A stretch of DNA of 64,000 bases from NCBI GenBank assembly GCA_023381515.1, contig JAMCQI010000019.1, positions 16,001 to 80,000 on the forward strand, read 5' to 3'. Position 1 is the first letter of the stretch; each line of letters opens with the position of its first letter. Below are positions 42,840 through 51,588 of this stretch, one piece after another. The DNA is from Chloroflexota bacterium (GTDB taxonomy: Bacteria; Chloroflexota; Anaerolineae; UBA4142). The position numbers and the translations under genes were made by a program. The notes beneath the pieces are model-generated. The model was not told the origin of the DNA. It worked only from the letters and a program-made list of their open reading frames with translations, and did not search any database.

Positions 42840-42881
42840 GACTTCCGAAATCTTTGGGATTTCGGAAGTCTGGCTCCGCAA
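42840..42881. repeat. Palindromic GACTTCCGAAATC element
   Basis: Perfect 13-bp arms (42840-42852 and 42858-42870) around TTTGG, then TGGCTCCGCAA. It lies in the xylA leader. Confidence 0.75.
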
Positions 42882-42920
42882 GGGCCGTGGCATTAGCTGC
42901 CGCCCGAGGCACCTCCGCTG

Positions 42921-42929
42921 ATTATAGCA
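42921..42929 (-). promoter_or_regulatory. Extended -10 promoter of xylAB
   Basis: On the minus strand TGCTATAAT, a perfect extended -10. No good -35 is visible. It is divergent from the udk promoter 10 bp away. Confidence 0.6.
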
Positions 42930-42938
42930 CTGTTCAAG

Positions 42939-42967
42939 GTGACGACGGGTCTGTATTGTTGTATAAT
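42939..42967 (+). promoter_or_regulatory. udk promoter, leaderless
   Basis: GTGACG at 42939-42944, 17-bp spacer, TATAAT at 42962-42967. The udk ATG at 42974 lies six bases after the -10, so transcription should begin at or beside the A of ATG. Confidence 0.65.
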
Positions 42968-42973
42968 AGCGGC

Positions 42974-43654
42974 ATGAGACCCGTTTTCATCGGGGTAGCA
43001 GGAGGCTCGGGCTCGGGCAAGACGACCGTTTCGCAGGCCATCCTCGGACGGGTAGGCGGGGACCAGATTGCCTATCTGCAGCATGATGCTTACTATCGCG
43101 ACCGTAGCCACTTGCCTCTGGAAGAGCGGGCCAAGGTCAATTACGATCATCCCGACTCGCTCGAAACGCGTTTGATGGTGGCGCAATTGAAGGAACTGCG
43201 CGCCGGCCAGGCGATCGAGGTCCCGATCTATGATTTTGCCCGGCATATCCGTATGGCCGAGACGCGCTGTGTGGAACCATGTCCCATCGTTCTGGTGGAG
43301 GGCATTCTCATCTTCGTCGACCGTGCGCTCCGGGAAATGTTCGACATCAAGATCTTTGTCGACACCGACTCCGACCTGCGATTCATCCGACGATTGCGGC
43401 GGGACATTACCGAGCGCGGGCGAACGGTCCAATCGGTGATGGAGCAGTATCTCGAGACCGTCCGGCCGATGCATCTCGAATTTGTCGAGCCGAGCAAGCG
43501 GTACGCCGATGTGATCATTCCGGAAGGAGGTTACAACACGATCGCGGTGGATATGGTGGTTGCACGGATCAACGCCATGCTGGAAGCGAGCAAGGACGAG
43601 CGGCCGATCGAGCAGACGGCGACCGCAGGGGCCGGTGAGCGGAGCCATGACTGA
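42974..43654 (+). CDS. udk: Uridine kinase
   Basis: The 226-aa protein has a P-loop at its very start (GVAGGSGSGKTT), then YLQHDAYYRDRSHLPLEERAKVNYDHPDSL, VPIYDFARHIRM and IVLVEGILIFVD, the classic Udk pattern, ending with IRRLRRDITERGRTVQSVMEQY. It phosphorylates uridine and cytidine in pyrimidine salvage. The longer frame from 42761 runs through promoter and repeats and is rejected. The stop overlaps the start of the next gene by eight bases. Confidence 0.95.
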   Translation: MRPVFIGVAGGSGSGKTTVSQAILGRVGGDQIAYLQHDAYYRDRSHLPLEERAKVNYDHPDSLETRLMVAQLKELRAGQAIEVPIYDFARHIRMAETRCVEPCPIVLVEGILIFVDRALREMFDIKIFVDTDSDLRFIRRLRRDITERGRTVQSVMEQYLETVRPMHLEFVEPSKRYADVIIPEGGYNTIAVDMVVARINAMLEASKDERPIEQTATAGAGERSHD

Positions 43655-44126
43655 CGAGACCGTGCAACGGCTCGACCTTCTGGACCAGTATGTGCAAGAT
43701 CTGGAGGCTTCGCAGGCGCCGACCCTCCAAGTCTTTAGCGGCGACAAGATGCTGCGTCGTTTTACCGAGCGGATGTTGCACATGGCCGTCGACACGGCGA
43801 TCCAAATTGGCATTGGCATATTGACGGAAGAGGGTTGCCGCAGTCCCGAGAACTATCGTGACGTCTTTATCGTGCTGGGAGAGCATCGAGTCCTGTCTCA
43901 GGACGTCGTCGTCGGCATGACCGCCATGGTCGAATTCCGAAATCTCCTCGTCTACGAGCATGAATCCGTGGATGAAGTAACCGTGTACGGCTTTGCGAAA
44001 AGGCGGCTGCTCGACCTGCGTGCGTATTCAGATGCCATCCGCGCCTATCTACAGTCCAAACCCGCGGCCAATTCCACGCACCCCGAGCCATTGCCGCCGG
44101 AATCAATGAACCCGGCCTCCGTTTGA
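43647..44126 (+). CDS. HepT-like (DUF86) protein without partner
   Basis: The 159-aa protein has the helical HepT/DUF86 fold: LDQYVQDLEA, MLHMAVDTAIQIGIGILTEEG, NYRDVFIVLGEHRVLS and MTAMVEFRNLLVYEHESVDEVTVYGF. HepT toxins carry RX4-6HXY; here the Arg is present but the tail reads VYEHES, with Tyr before His. HepT is normally encoded with a MNT nucleotidyltransferase antitoxin, absent here. It may be a domesticated or inactive relative. The start overlaps udk by eight bases with GAGCGGAG upstream, so it depends on udk transcription. Confidence 0.75.
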   Translation: MTDETVQRLDLLDQYVQDLEASQAPTLQVFSGDKMLRRFTERMLHMAVDTAIQIGIGILTEEGCRSPENYRDVFIVLGEHRVLSQDVVVGMTAMVEFRNLLVYEHESVDEVTVYGFAKRRLLDLRAYSDAIRAYLQSKPAANSTHPEPLPPESMNPASV

Positions 44127-44131
44127 GTTTG

Positions 44132-45685
44132 ATGAGCGACCCCAGCGTTCCACCTCAAGAGCGTTTGGAATTGCCTCCCGGTTCTGAATCCGTTGCCCCT
44201 GCACCTTCGACATCTCCATCCGAACAGCCTCTCGCCTACCGTGTCGTCCGCGGCGGGCTTGTCGTTGCTGTCGCGTCATATGCCACGATCGTGATCGGTT
44301 TCGCTGCAACGATTGTCATGGCGCGATTATTGCCACCGGCCGATTTCGGAACGTTGGCGATAGCGACTTTTCTTTTCGGCGTCGTCAATTTGCGTACGAA
44401 AATCGGCATTGGCCAGGCCTTTGTGCATCAATCGGAAACGACGGAACGCTCGAAAGGGACGCTCCTGACGCTCGACGTAGGTAGTGGATTCATCAGTCTC
44501 TTGCTTGCTCTCATAGCCGTGCCCGTCCTGCGGTTTCTAGGCTATCAAGATCAAGTCACGTTGGTAGTGCTCGGGCTCGCGCTCGTTGGGCTGCTGGATG
44601 CCGGCGCGGGTACGCCCGGCGTCTTGCTCGACAAGAACTTGCGATTCGGTCGCACGACAGTTCTGACCGCGATCACTCTTGCCCTGTCCTATCTTCCGAC
44701 CTTTTACCTGGCATTGCACGGCTGGGGCGTTTGGAGCTTGGTCGCCCAAGCGGCACTCCAGACCTTGCTCAACGTGCTCGGCCTTTGGTGGCTCGTGAGG
44801 CATGATCTAGGCGAGCCGCTGTGGGTGCGATGGACCTTTGACCGGACGTTGGCAAAGGATATGTTGCGCTTCGGGGTGGTGGCCGGGAGCGCGCTGATTG
44901 GTGGATTCCTGGTGAGTCAGTTCGACAATTTTCTGGTCGGTACGTTTGTCGGTCTAGCCGCATTAGGATTCTACGATCGCGCGTACCGGTTCGCGTCCTG
45001 GCCGAATCTGTTGGTTTCGAATGTGGTCGCGCGTACCTCGTTTTATGCGTACGCGCGGTTGCAGGACGACCGCGCCCGCCTGTCGAAAACGCTCGAGATG
45101 ACATTGTGGATCATCACGAGTCTCGCCTTGCCTCTCGCGCTGGTCATTTTTGTGACCGCACCGGACCTCATCGCGTTTCTGATCGGCGACCAATGGTTGC
45201 CTGCCGCCGTCTTGCTGCGCTTTTTGGTCGTATTTTCTTTGATTCGACCTCTCCAGGACGACATCGGTGGGCTGCTGATAGCCATCGGCAAGCCGCACCT
45301 CGTTTCGGTTTCCGCCTGGGTCGAGACCGGCATGCTCTTGGTGGCTGCGACAGCATTGACGTTCCCGTTTGGCGCCGTCGGTACCGCTGTGGGCGTGGGA
45401 ATTGCGTTCATAGTGGGCTGCGGGCTGTATTACTACTGGGTCGCCAAGGATGTAGACATTGCCTGGGGACACGCACTTGGCTTGCCGTTGCTCGTCACCC
45501 TTGTGACGCTTGCGTCCTATTATTTTGTGAATCAATGGTTCGACTGGAAAGACCTTCCGCTGTTTATTCGGCTTTGCCTCAAGACTGCGTTCACTTCGTC
45601 CACGTTTTACGGGCTCATGATTACTACACAACCCCGGATCTTCTTAAAGCGGACGCGCTACATTTTGGCGCTGACACGTGGATAA
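44132..45685 (+). CDS. Polysaccharide flippase (Wzx/MATE-like)
   Basis: The 517-aa protein has a disordered start (LPPGSESVAPAPSTSPSEQPL) and then about 12-14 membrane helices in the polysaccharide-transporter pattern: ATIVIGFAATIVMARLLPPADFGTLAIATF, GIGQAFVHQSETTERSKGTLLTLDV, FGVVAGSALIGGFLVSQFDNFLVGTFVG and FYDRAYRFASWPNLLVSNVV. It should flip a lipid-linked glycan across the inner membrane. It opens the glycosyltransferase cluster. ATG 44132 is chosen; TTG 44123 overlaps the previous stop. Confidence 0.9.
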   Translation: MSDPSVPPQERLELPPGSESVAPAPSTSPSEQPLAYRVVRGGLVVAVASYATIVIGFAATIVMARLLPPADFGTLAIATFLFGVVNLRTKIGIGQAFVHQSETTERSKGTLLTLDVGSGFISLLLALIAVPVLRFLGYQDQVTLVVLGLALVGLLDAGAGTPGVLLDKNLRFGRTTVLTAITLALSYLPTFYLALHGWGVWSLVAQAALQTLLNVLGLWWLVRHDLGEPLWVRWTFDRTLAKDMLRFGVVAGSALIGGFLVSQFDNFLVGTFVGLAALGFYDRAYRFASWPNLLVSNVVARTSFYAYARLQDDRARLSKTLEMTLWIITSLALPLALVIFVTAPDLIAFLIGDQWLPAAVLLRFLVVFSLIRPLQDDIGGLLIAIGKPHLVSVSAWVETGMLLVAATALTFPFGAVGTAVGVGIAFIVGCGLYYYWVAKDVDIAWGHALGLPLLVTLVTLASYYFVNQWFDWKDLPLFIRLCLKTAFTSSTFYGLMITTQPRIFLKRTRYILALTRG

Positions 45686-46891
45686 ATGAACATTCTGTTG
45701 GTCTCTCAGGAATACCCTCCCGAAACGGGCTGGGGAGGAATCGGTACCTATACTTTTCACCTCGCGCATGGACTTGCAGAGCGCGGACATTCGATTCGCG
45801 TTCTATCAATGTCGGTGAACGGACGGCCAAGCGTGAGAGACCAAGAGGGCGTTCGCGTTTATCGGATCCTCAATGCCCATCCGCTTAACCTCCTACGGAG
45901 ATTCCGCCTGGGCAGCATCGCGCATATCGTGGGCTGGAGCCAGTCAGTTGCCGAGGGCATTGCGTGCTTGTCGCAACAACTGGCTCCGGATATTGTCGAA
46001 CTGCCTCTATGGGATGCAGAATCGCTAGCATATGGGAGGCACCCGCGATTTCCGTTCGTGGTCCGAGCGGAGACGCCGCGCACCGAAAACGCACGAATCG
46101 GCGGTTTTGAACGGCGATGGTGGGCGGTCAACGTAAGAGCCGGATGCTGGCTGGAGGGTCTCGCCGCTCGCCGAGCCACCAGGCTGATTGCGATTAGTCA
46201 AGCCGTTGCTCGTACAGTGCAATCCGACTATCATGTGTCACCTGAAAAGATACGCGTCTGCTACCTTGGCATTCCGATGCCCGCGCAGGAGTCTACGCGC
46301 GGCAAAGCCCAGAACGTAACATTTCTCTTTGCTGGGCGGCTGGAGCCAAGGAAAGGAATCCAAAATCTGCTGCGGGCAGTACCCCGTGTCGCGGAAGCTT
46401 TACCGGAAGCACGATTTGTGATCGCCGGCAAAGATGTGGGGATGCCGCGGACACGTCAAAGCTATCGTGCTTATTTCGAAGGAACCGCGAGCGAGGCCGC
46501 GTTGTCCGCAACCACTTTTGCGGGATTTGTTGAACGCGCGGAACTTGAACGGTTGTTTGGCGAATGCGATGTTTTCGTTGCACCCTCCCTGTACGAATCG
46601 TTCGGTTTGGTGCATCTTGAAGCCATGTCATATGCCAAGCCCGTAGTGGCCTTTCGCACTGGCGCAACACCGGAAATCGTTCATGATCAAGAAACAGGGC
46701 TGTTGGTTGAGCCCGGCAATATCGACGAATTAGCAGGGGCACTGATTCGGCTGGGCAAAGACCGAATGTTGCGTGAGCAAATGGGTCGAAAGGGAGCGGA
46801 AGTGGCGCAAAACGACTTTTCGGTCGGGGCAATGGTCGATCGGACGCTCGAGGTCTATGACGAGGCGATTCGTGTGAGAAGAAGCAAATGA
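45686..46891 (+). CDS. Glycosyltransferase family 4
   Basis: The 401-aa GT-B protein has the N-terminal acceptor lobe (NILLVSQEYPPETGWGGIGTYTFHLAHGLAERGH) and the donor lobe (FLFAGRLEPRKGIQNLLRAV), ending with YESFGLVHLEAMSYAKPVVAF that carries the E-x7-E motif. It transfers a sugar from an NDP-sugar to a glycan. It begins at the base after the flippase stop, and its end overlaps the methyltransferase start by four bases. Confidence 0.92.
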   Translation: MNILLVSQEYPPETGWGGIGTYTFHLAHGLAERGHSIRVLSMSVNGRPSVRDQEGVRVYRILNAHPLNLLRRFRLGSIAHIVGWSQSVAEGIACLSQQLAPDIVELPLWDAESLAYGRHPRFPFVVRAETPRTENARIGGFERRWWAVNVRAGCWLEGLAARRATRLIAISQAVARTVQSDYHVSPEKIRVCYLGIPMPAQESTRGKAQNVTFLFAGRLEPRKGIQNLLRAVPRVAEALPEARFVIAGKDVGMPRTRQSYRAYFEGTASEAALSATTFAGFVERAELERLFGECDVFVAPSLYESFGLVHLEAMSYAKPVVAFRTGATPEIVHDQETGLLVEPGNIDELAGALIRLGKDRMLREQMGRKGAEVAQNDFSVGAMVDRTLEVYDEAIRVRRSK

Positions 46892-47631
46892 ATAGATCTG
46901 TCTCGTCTTTGAATTCCTTGCGCAAGGCCTATGAGCGCTTTTGGGAGAACGAGGAGCTAGCCAAGGGTACCCGGGAGGAGATGGCCTATTACCGATGGAT
47001 GCTTGATCTTCTGGGAGTCGGCTCCACTACGAAATTACTGGACATCGCGTGTGGAGGAGGACATTGTCTTAATGAGGCGCGCGCCAAGAAAGCGAATGGT
47101 TTTGGGATTGACATTGCCTACGCGGCTCTTCAGCGTAGTCTGGTCGCTTACGAACTGCGTGACCTTGTGCAGGCTTCTTCGGAAGACCTACCTTTTCCGA
47201 ATGACAGTTTTGACGTTGTCACCTGCTTGGGCAGTTTGGAACATTTCTTTGATCCAAGTAGGGCCATCCATGAGATTTGCCGCGTGGTCGGCTCGACAGG
47301 CCGCGTTGGAATTGTACTCCCAAACCAATGGAGCTTTGTGGATGTCGTCCGTGGTTGGCGCCACGGCCTAGGGATTACTCATAGCCAAGACCTAGAGCGG
47401 TTCTACGCGCTCAAAGAGGCGAAAGCGCTGTTGGCTAATAACGGGCTCGTCATCCATCGGACCCTGAAATACAACAAGCCAACCAGCGGTCCCACGGGTG
47501 CGAAATTCAGGAAACTCGGACCACTGAACTTGCTCTATCATTCTACCTACCCGATGTGGCGGCGCTGGATCCCACTCACGGCGAGTTACAGCTTTGTGTT
47601 TATCTGCACCAAGGGCGAAGGTACTAGATGA
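46888..47631 (+). CDS. Class I SAM-dependent methyltransferase in glycan cluster
   Basis: The 247-aa protein has motif I LLDIACGGGHCLNEA, GIDIAYAALQRSLVAYEL, the LPFPNDSFDVVTCLGSLEHFF block and RVGIVLPNQWSFVDVV. Its place between glycosyltransferases suggests it methylates a sugar or a lipid-linked intermediate, as seen in capsule and O-antigen loci. ATGA overlap with the preceding GT4 indicates coupling. Confidence 0.82.
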   Translation: MNRSVSSLNSLRKAYERFWENEELAKGTREEMAYYRWMLDLLGVGSTTKLLDIACGGGHCLNEARAKKANGFGIDIAYAALQRSLVAYELRDLVQASSEDLPFPNDSFDVVTCLGSLEHFFDPSRAIHEICRVVGSTGRVGIVLPNQWSFVDVVRGWRHGLGITHSQDLERFYALKEAKALLANNGLVIHRTLKYNKPTSGPTGAKFRKLGPLNLLYHSTYPMWRRWIPLTASYSFVFICTKGEGTR

Positions 47632-47632
47632 G

Positions 47633-48547
47633 ATGGACGGCAAGAATGCCCTCATCTCCGTCGTCATCATCACGCGCCATCGTCCGCATCTGGTCGCTGA
47701 CTGCCTGCGGCATGTTTTTGCACAGGACTATAGGCCGTTCGAAGTAGTCGTAGTAGACGCTTCGGATGATGACGCGACCGAGCAAGTGATGGCGAGCTAT
47801 TCGCAGGCATGCTATGTCCACCTGCGGGGGGCCGTTCACCAGATACCGCATTCGCGAAATGAGGGCATCCTTCGCGCTCGTGGGGATATCATCGCTTTCG
47901 TAGATGACGATAGTATCGTGCAGCCGGGCTGGATGCGGAACTTGGTCGCGGATTATTCATCTCCGCAGATTGGTGGGGTCGGAGGACTCGTGCTCGCGCC
48001 GGAGCAGACTGCGCGTTTGGGAGGGGCTATCCCAAGGATCACTCAGACTGGTTCCGTGGTGGGTGATTTCGACGTTATGACAGCCAGCCCAGTGGAAGTC
48101 GACCACTTGCGCGGATGCAACATGTCGTTCAGGCGCGAGGCACTCGAAAAGGTAGGGGGCTTTGATACTTTACTTGATCAATCGAATTTCCGGGATGAAA
48201 CTGATGTCTGTGTAGGTGTTCGTCATGCTGGATTCAAACTCATCTACGATCCACGCGTCGCGGTCCAGCACCTTTACTCCGCAAAGGAAGGCTTTGAACG
48301 TGATGAGTGGAAAGATCGCAAGCACTATTATTCAATCGTCAAGAACAGTGCTTATTTTCGCCTCAAGCATTTCCTAAGACTGAAGACGTTGATTGCTGTC
48401 TTCATCGGTGGGCCTGCATTAGCACTGATTAGGAACGCTCGACGACAAGGCGCACGTGGCTTCTTGCTCACTTGGACAGACTGGATGGGACGGGCGGCCG
48501 GTGGGTATACTTTCCTAAAGAGTCGTTCGAGACATGGCCGCGCTTGA
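47633..48547 (+). CDS. Glycosyltransferase family 2
   Basis: The 304-aa GT-A enzyme has ISVVIITRHRPHLVADCLRHVFAQDYRPFEVVVVD, an AFVDDDSIVQPGW block with DDD metal-binding acids, and LRGCNMSFRREAL, followed by DETDVCVGVRHAG. A C-terminal part with basic and aromatic residues (KSRSRHGRA) may associate with the membrane. The ATG at 47633 starts one base after the preceding stop. The next gene is a paralog that overlaps by 14 bases. Confidence 0.9.
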   Translation: MDGKNALISVVIITRHRPHLVADCLRHVFAQDYRPFEVVVVDASDDDATEQVMASYSQACYVHLRGAVHQIPHSRNEGILRARGDIIAFVDDDSIVQPGWMRNLVADYSSPQIGGVGGLVLAPEQTARLGGAIPRITQTGSVVGDFDVMTASPVEVDHLRGCNMSFRREALEKVGGFDTLLDQSNFRDETDVCVGVRHAGFKLIYDPRVAVQHLYSAKEGFERDEWKDRKHYYSIVKNSAYFRLKHFLRLKTLIAVFIGGPALALIRNARRQGARGFLLTWTDWMGRAAGGYTFLKSRSRHGRA

Positions 48548-49409
48548 GTTGCCTTTCATCAGTGTAGTCATCGCTACCTATCAGCGCTCCGATCTATTGG
48601 TCGAGACAATCACGGACGTGCTGGCACAGGACTATTCGCGGTTTGAGGTCATCGTCGTTGACCAATCTGAAGAGCCTGTCGATGGGCTCGACGCGAGTAT
48701 TTCGGTGATTCACACGCGGCCTCCCCATCTTCCGCGGGCGAGAAACGTCGGCTTGCTCGCGGCAAAGGGAGACGTTGTGGTGTTCGTGGACGACGACGTG
48801 GCCGTGCCACCGCGGTTTCTCACGATGCACGCCAAGTGCTACGCTGACCCGCGCGTGGGAGGAGTGGCGGGCCGTGTGATTCTCAATCGAGATCCGTCGC
48901 GTCCGTTGACCGCGCCGCCCGCGACAGGCTTAGACTTCGACCGCGACGAGTCCGGCGACGTCCCATTCGCACGTGGCTGCAACATGTCGTTTCGGAAGAG
49001 TGAGCTCTTGGCCGTTGGTCTCTTCGATGAGCGTTTTTCTGTTTCGGAGGAAGAGGATGTATGTTTTGCTCTTCGGCGGCGAGGGCTACGGCTTATCTTC
49101 AGTCCGGAGGCTTGGCTGGTTCACCGGCAGGCGGAACACGGCGGGACGCGTCCCGGGTCATCGCCGGTGATGGATCGTCCTGTGTTTTACCACGACAAGA
49201 TGTATTTTGCACTCAAGAACGTGGGTGGGCTTGATTTTTGGCGAATCGTTTGGGATACATATCGGCATGCTCTCCCGCCTCGAGCGCGCGGGAAACAGGT
49301 CTGGCGACGCCAAGTGGCTTGGTCACACGGAACGCTGGCAGCGATCGCCGAGTTCGCGCGTTATGGAGTTCGCCACGACCCGCTACCGTATCGGCGAAGT
49401 GCATTGTGA
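48534..49409 (+). CDS. Glycosyltransferase family 2, paralog of the preceding gene
   Basis: The 291-aa protein shares the block order of its neighbour: ISVVIATYQRSDLLVETITDVLAQDYSRFEVIVVDQS, VFVDDDVAVPPRF (DDD), and FARGCNMSFRKSELL, followed by EEEDVCFALRRRG. The two probably arose by tandem duplication and add successive sugars. It overlaps the preceding gene and ends two bases before the next start. Confidence 0.9.
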   Translation: MAALELPFISVVIATYQRSDLLVETITDVLAQDYSRFEVIVVDQSEEPVDGLDASISVIHTRPPHLPRARNVGLLAAKGDVVVFVDDDVAVPPRFLTMHAKCYADPRVGGVAGRVILNRDPSRPLTAPPATGLDFDRDESGDVPFARGCNMSFRKSELLAVGLFDERFSVSEEEDVCFALRRRGLRLIFSPEAWLVHRQAEHGGTRPGSSPVMDRPVFYHDKMYFALKNVGGLDFWRIVWDTYRHALPPRARGKQVWRRQVAWSHGTLAAIAEFARYGVRHDPLPYRRSAL

Positions 49410-49411
49410 TA

Positions 49412-50518
49412 ATGCCTCGGATTCCTCGCCTCGCGATCGTCAGCACCGGCATTCGCCGCGATCTCCTGGCACCGCTGAAAAGCTTCTCAAAATTCGAGGT
49501 CTTGCATCTGTATAGGCATGCCGAGTACGGCGATCTCACGGAGCAAGACCTCGGCAATACGCTGCATCGCTACGGTTCGCCGGTCGACCTATACCGCCAG
49601 CTTATCTCCGCGCGGCCCGATATCATCCAGGGTGTTGAGCCATTCTCGTTGGCGCAGCAGCCATATCTGTGGGCGTGCTATTTTGCGGCGCGGCGCGTGA
49701 AAGCTCGGTTGCTCGTCGCCGCCTTTGAAAACCGCCCCCTCGCCGTCAAGTTTGGTGCCGCACCGGCTTTCATACTGAGGTCGCTCCTGCGAATCTATTT
49801 GAAGCAGTCTTGCCTGGTCATTGTCCTCAACGAAGGCGCCCGCCGAAATGCGGTCGCGTGTGGCGCCGATCCAGCCCGTGTCGTCAAAGCCATGTGGGGA
49901 ACCTGGGGAGTTGACCTGGACGAGTTTTCCCCCAAGGACCCCCCGCCCCAAGCGCCAACAGTCTTGTTTGCCGGGCGGTTGGCTGAGGAAAAGGGGATTC
50001 TGGTTCTGCTGGACGCATTGCGCCTGCTCTGCAAGGAGATTCCCTCGGCTCGGCTCCTAATTGTTGGGGATGGACCGTTACGGGAGACCGTAGAGGCCTT
50101 CGTCCGGAAACACCTCGCGCCGGGGATGGCAACGGTAGTCGGCAAAGTCAAGCATCGCAATATGCCAGAGTACTTCCGGTCGGCAACCGTTTTGGCCTCA
50201 CCGTCAATAACGACGCGCAAATGGGAAGAACAAGTTGGAATGGTTGCGCTCCAGGCGATGGCTTGTGGCGTTCCAGTTGTTTCTACCCGCAGTGGAGCTA
50301 TTCCGGAATATGTGCCGCCTGAAGCGGGCATCCTTGTAGCCGAGCGAGATGCCGCAGCGCTTGCTCAGGCGCTCGCCGATGTTCTCTCTAACGGTGCCAT
50401 GCGAGAACGAATGAGCCGCGCTGCCCGGGTTCTTGCTTGTGCTCACTACGACGCCGCGGCTAACATCGCGAAGGCGGAAGGCATTTTGATGGAGCGGTGT
50501 GGTGCGCGTCGCAATTGA
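49412..50518 (+). CDS. Glycosyltransferase family 4
   Basis: The 368-aa GT-B protein has an N-terminal lobe (RLAIVSTGIRRDLLAPLKSF) and the donor lobe with VLFAGRLAEEKGILVLLDAL, LLIVGDGPLRETVEAF and MVALQAMACGVPVVSTRSGAIPEYV. The longer frame from 49238 overlaps the GT2 gene antisense-like and is rejected in favour of the ATG two bases past the GT2 stop. Its end overlaps the next GT4 start by about 20 bases. Confidence 0.9.
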   Translation: MPRIPRLAIVSTGIRRDLLAPLKSFSKFEVLHLYRHAEYGDLTEQDLGNTLHRYGSPVDLYRQLISARPDIIQGVEPFSLAQQPYLWACYFAARRVKARLLVAAFENRPLAVKFGAAPAFILRSLLRIYLKQSCLVIVLNEGARRNAVACGADPARVVKAMWGTWGVDLDEFSPKDPPPQAPTVLFAGRLAEEKGILVLLDALRLLCKEIPSARLLIVGDGPLRETVEAFVRKHLAPGMATVVGKVKHRNMPEYFRSATVLASPSITTRKWEEQVGMVALQAMACGVPVVSTRSGAIPEYVPPEAGILVAERDAAALAQALADVLSNGAMRERMSRAARVLACAHYDAAANIAKAEGILMERCGARRN

Positions 50519-51584
50519 TGGGTCTTCCCGTCAGGGCAGAAAGACCGGAATTGGCGTGTACACGGAGAACCTGCTCGGTGCACTCCGAACCGCGGAACCG
50601 GACATTGATATCTTCGAGTTGAACGATGGGGCAGACGCGAATCAGCGGACCGACCGGCGAATCTGGCGCGAGCAGTTCGCATTGCCGCGCTTGGCCCGAC
50701 AGGCCAGTGCGGATATTCTGCACCTGCCCGGATTTGCAGCGCCCGCACGCGCCTCGTGCCCCGTAGTGCTTACGGTGCACGATCTCATTGGCGTTCTTTT
50801 CGCCCGAGACTTTCCGCCTGTGGCTCGGTTCTACTGGAGCCGTTGGCTTCCCTTCACTCTGCGCTTTCCCAATATCCTGATTGCCAATTCCGAGCATACG
50901 CGCAAGGACGTTATCAATCTTGTCGGAGTCCCGCCGGACCGCATCCGAGTCGTTTACCCGGGACGCGATGAACGGTTCTGTCCGATCGCGGACAGAGAGG
51001 AATTGGCCCAAGTCCGGGCTGAAATGAATCTGCCCGCACAGTTCCTGCTATTTGTCGGCACCCTCGAACCCCGCAAGGGGGTAGATACGCTGATCAGAGC
51101 CTTCGCGCACCTTGCGAGTGAAATCCTGGACAGTCTTGTGATCGTCGGTAAACGCGGTTGGTACTGGGAGCGAACGTTGGCGCTCGTGGATCGCCTTGGT
51201 CTCGGGCGGCGCATTCGTTTGCTGGATTATGTGCCAGACGGCACGCTTCCCTTGCTCTATAACCTGGCGCACGCGTTCGTATTTCCGTCCCGCTATGAGG
51301 GCTTTGGATTGCCCGTGCTGGAAGCGATGGCCTGCGGCGTTCCAGTGGTCAGCTCGAATGCGGCATCTCTGCCGGAAATAGTTGGAGATGCGGGTCTTCT
51401 ATTCCCACCTGACAATGTGGATGCGCTGTCTCACGCCATCGTTCGGATTGTTGGGGATGCAGGACTGCGGGCTTCACTGCGAGAATGCGGACTGCGGCAG
51501 GCCCGGCGTTTTGATTGGACGGTTTCCGCTCATGAAACAGCTCAAGTCTACAGAGAGACATATGAGCGGGCGAGCAGAACCTAG
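50499..51584 (+). CDS. Glycosyltransferase family 4
   Basis: The 361-aa GT4 has VRVAIDGSSRQGRKTGIGVYTENLL, VLTVHDLIGVLFARDFPPVARFYW, FLLFVGTLEPRKGVDTLIRAFA, LPEIVGDAGLLFPPDN after YEGFGLPVLEAMACGVPVVSSN. The start is GTG (50499 or 50502), inside the preceding gene. With the next two genes it forms a set of close paralogs, probably from tandem duplication. Confidence 0.92.
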   Translation: MVRVAIDGSSRQGRKTGIGVYTENLLGALRTAEPDIDIFELNDGADANQRTDRRIWREQFALPRLARQASADILHLPGFAAPARASCPVVLTVHDLIGVLFARDFPPVARFYWSRWLPFTLRFPNILIANSEHTRKDVINLVGVPPDRIRVVYPGRDERFCPIADREELAQVRAEMNLPAQFLLFVGTLEPRKGVDTLIRAFAHLASEILDSLVIVGKRGWYWERTLALVDRLGLGRRIRLLDYVPDGTLPLLYNLAHAFVFPSRYEGFGLPVLEAMACGVPVVSSNAASLPEIVGDAGLLFPPDNVDALSHAIVRIVGDAGLRASLRECGLRQARRFDWTVSAHETAQVYRETYERASRT

Positions 51585-51588
51585 CGGG

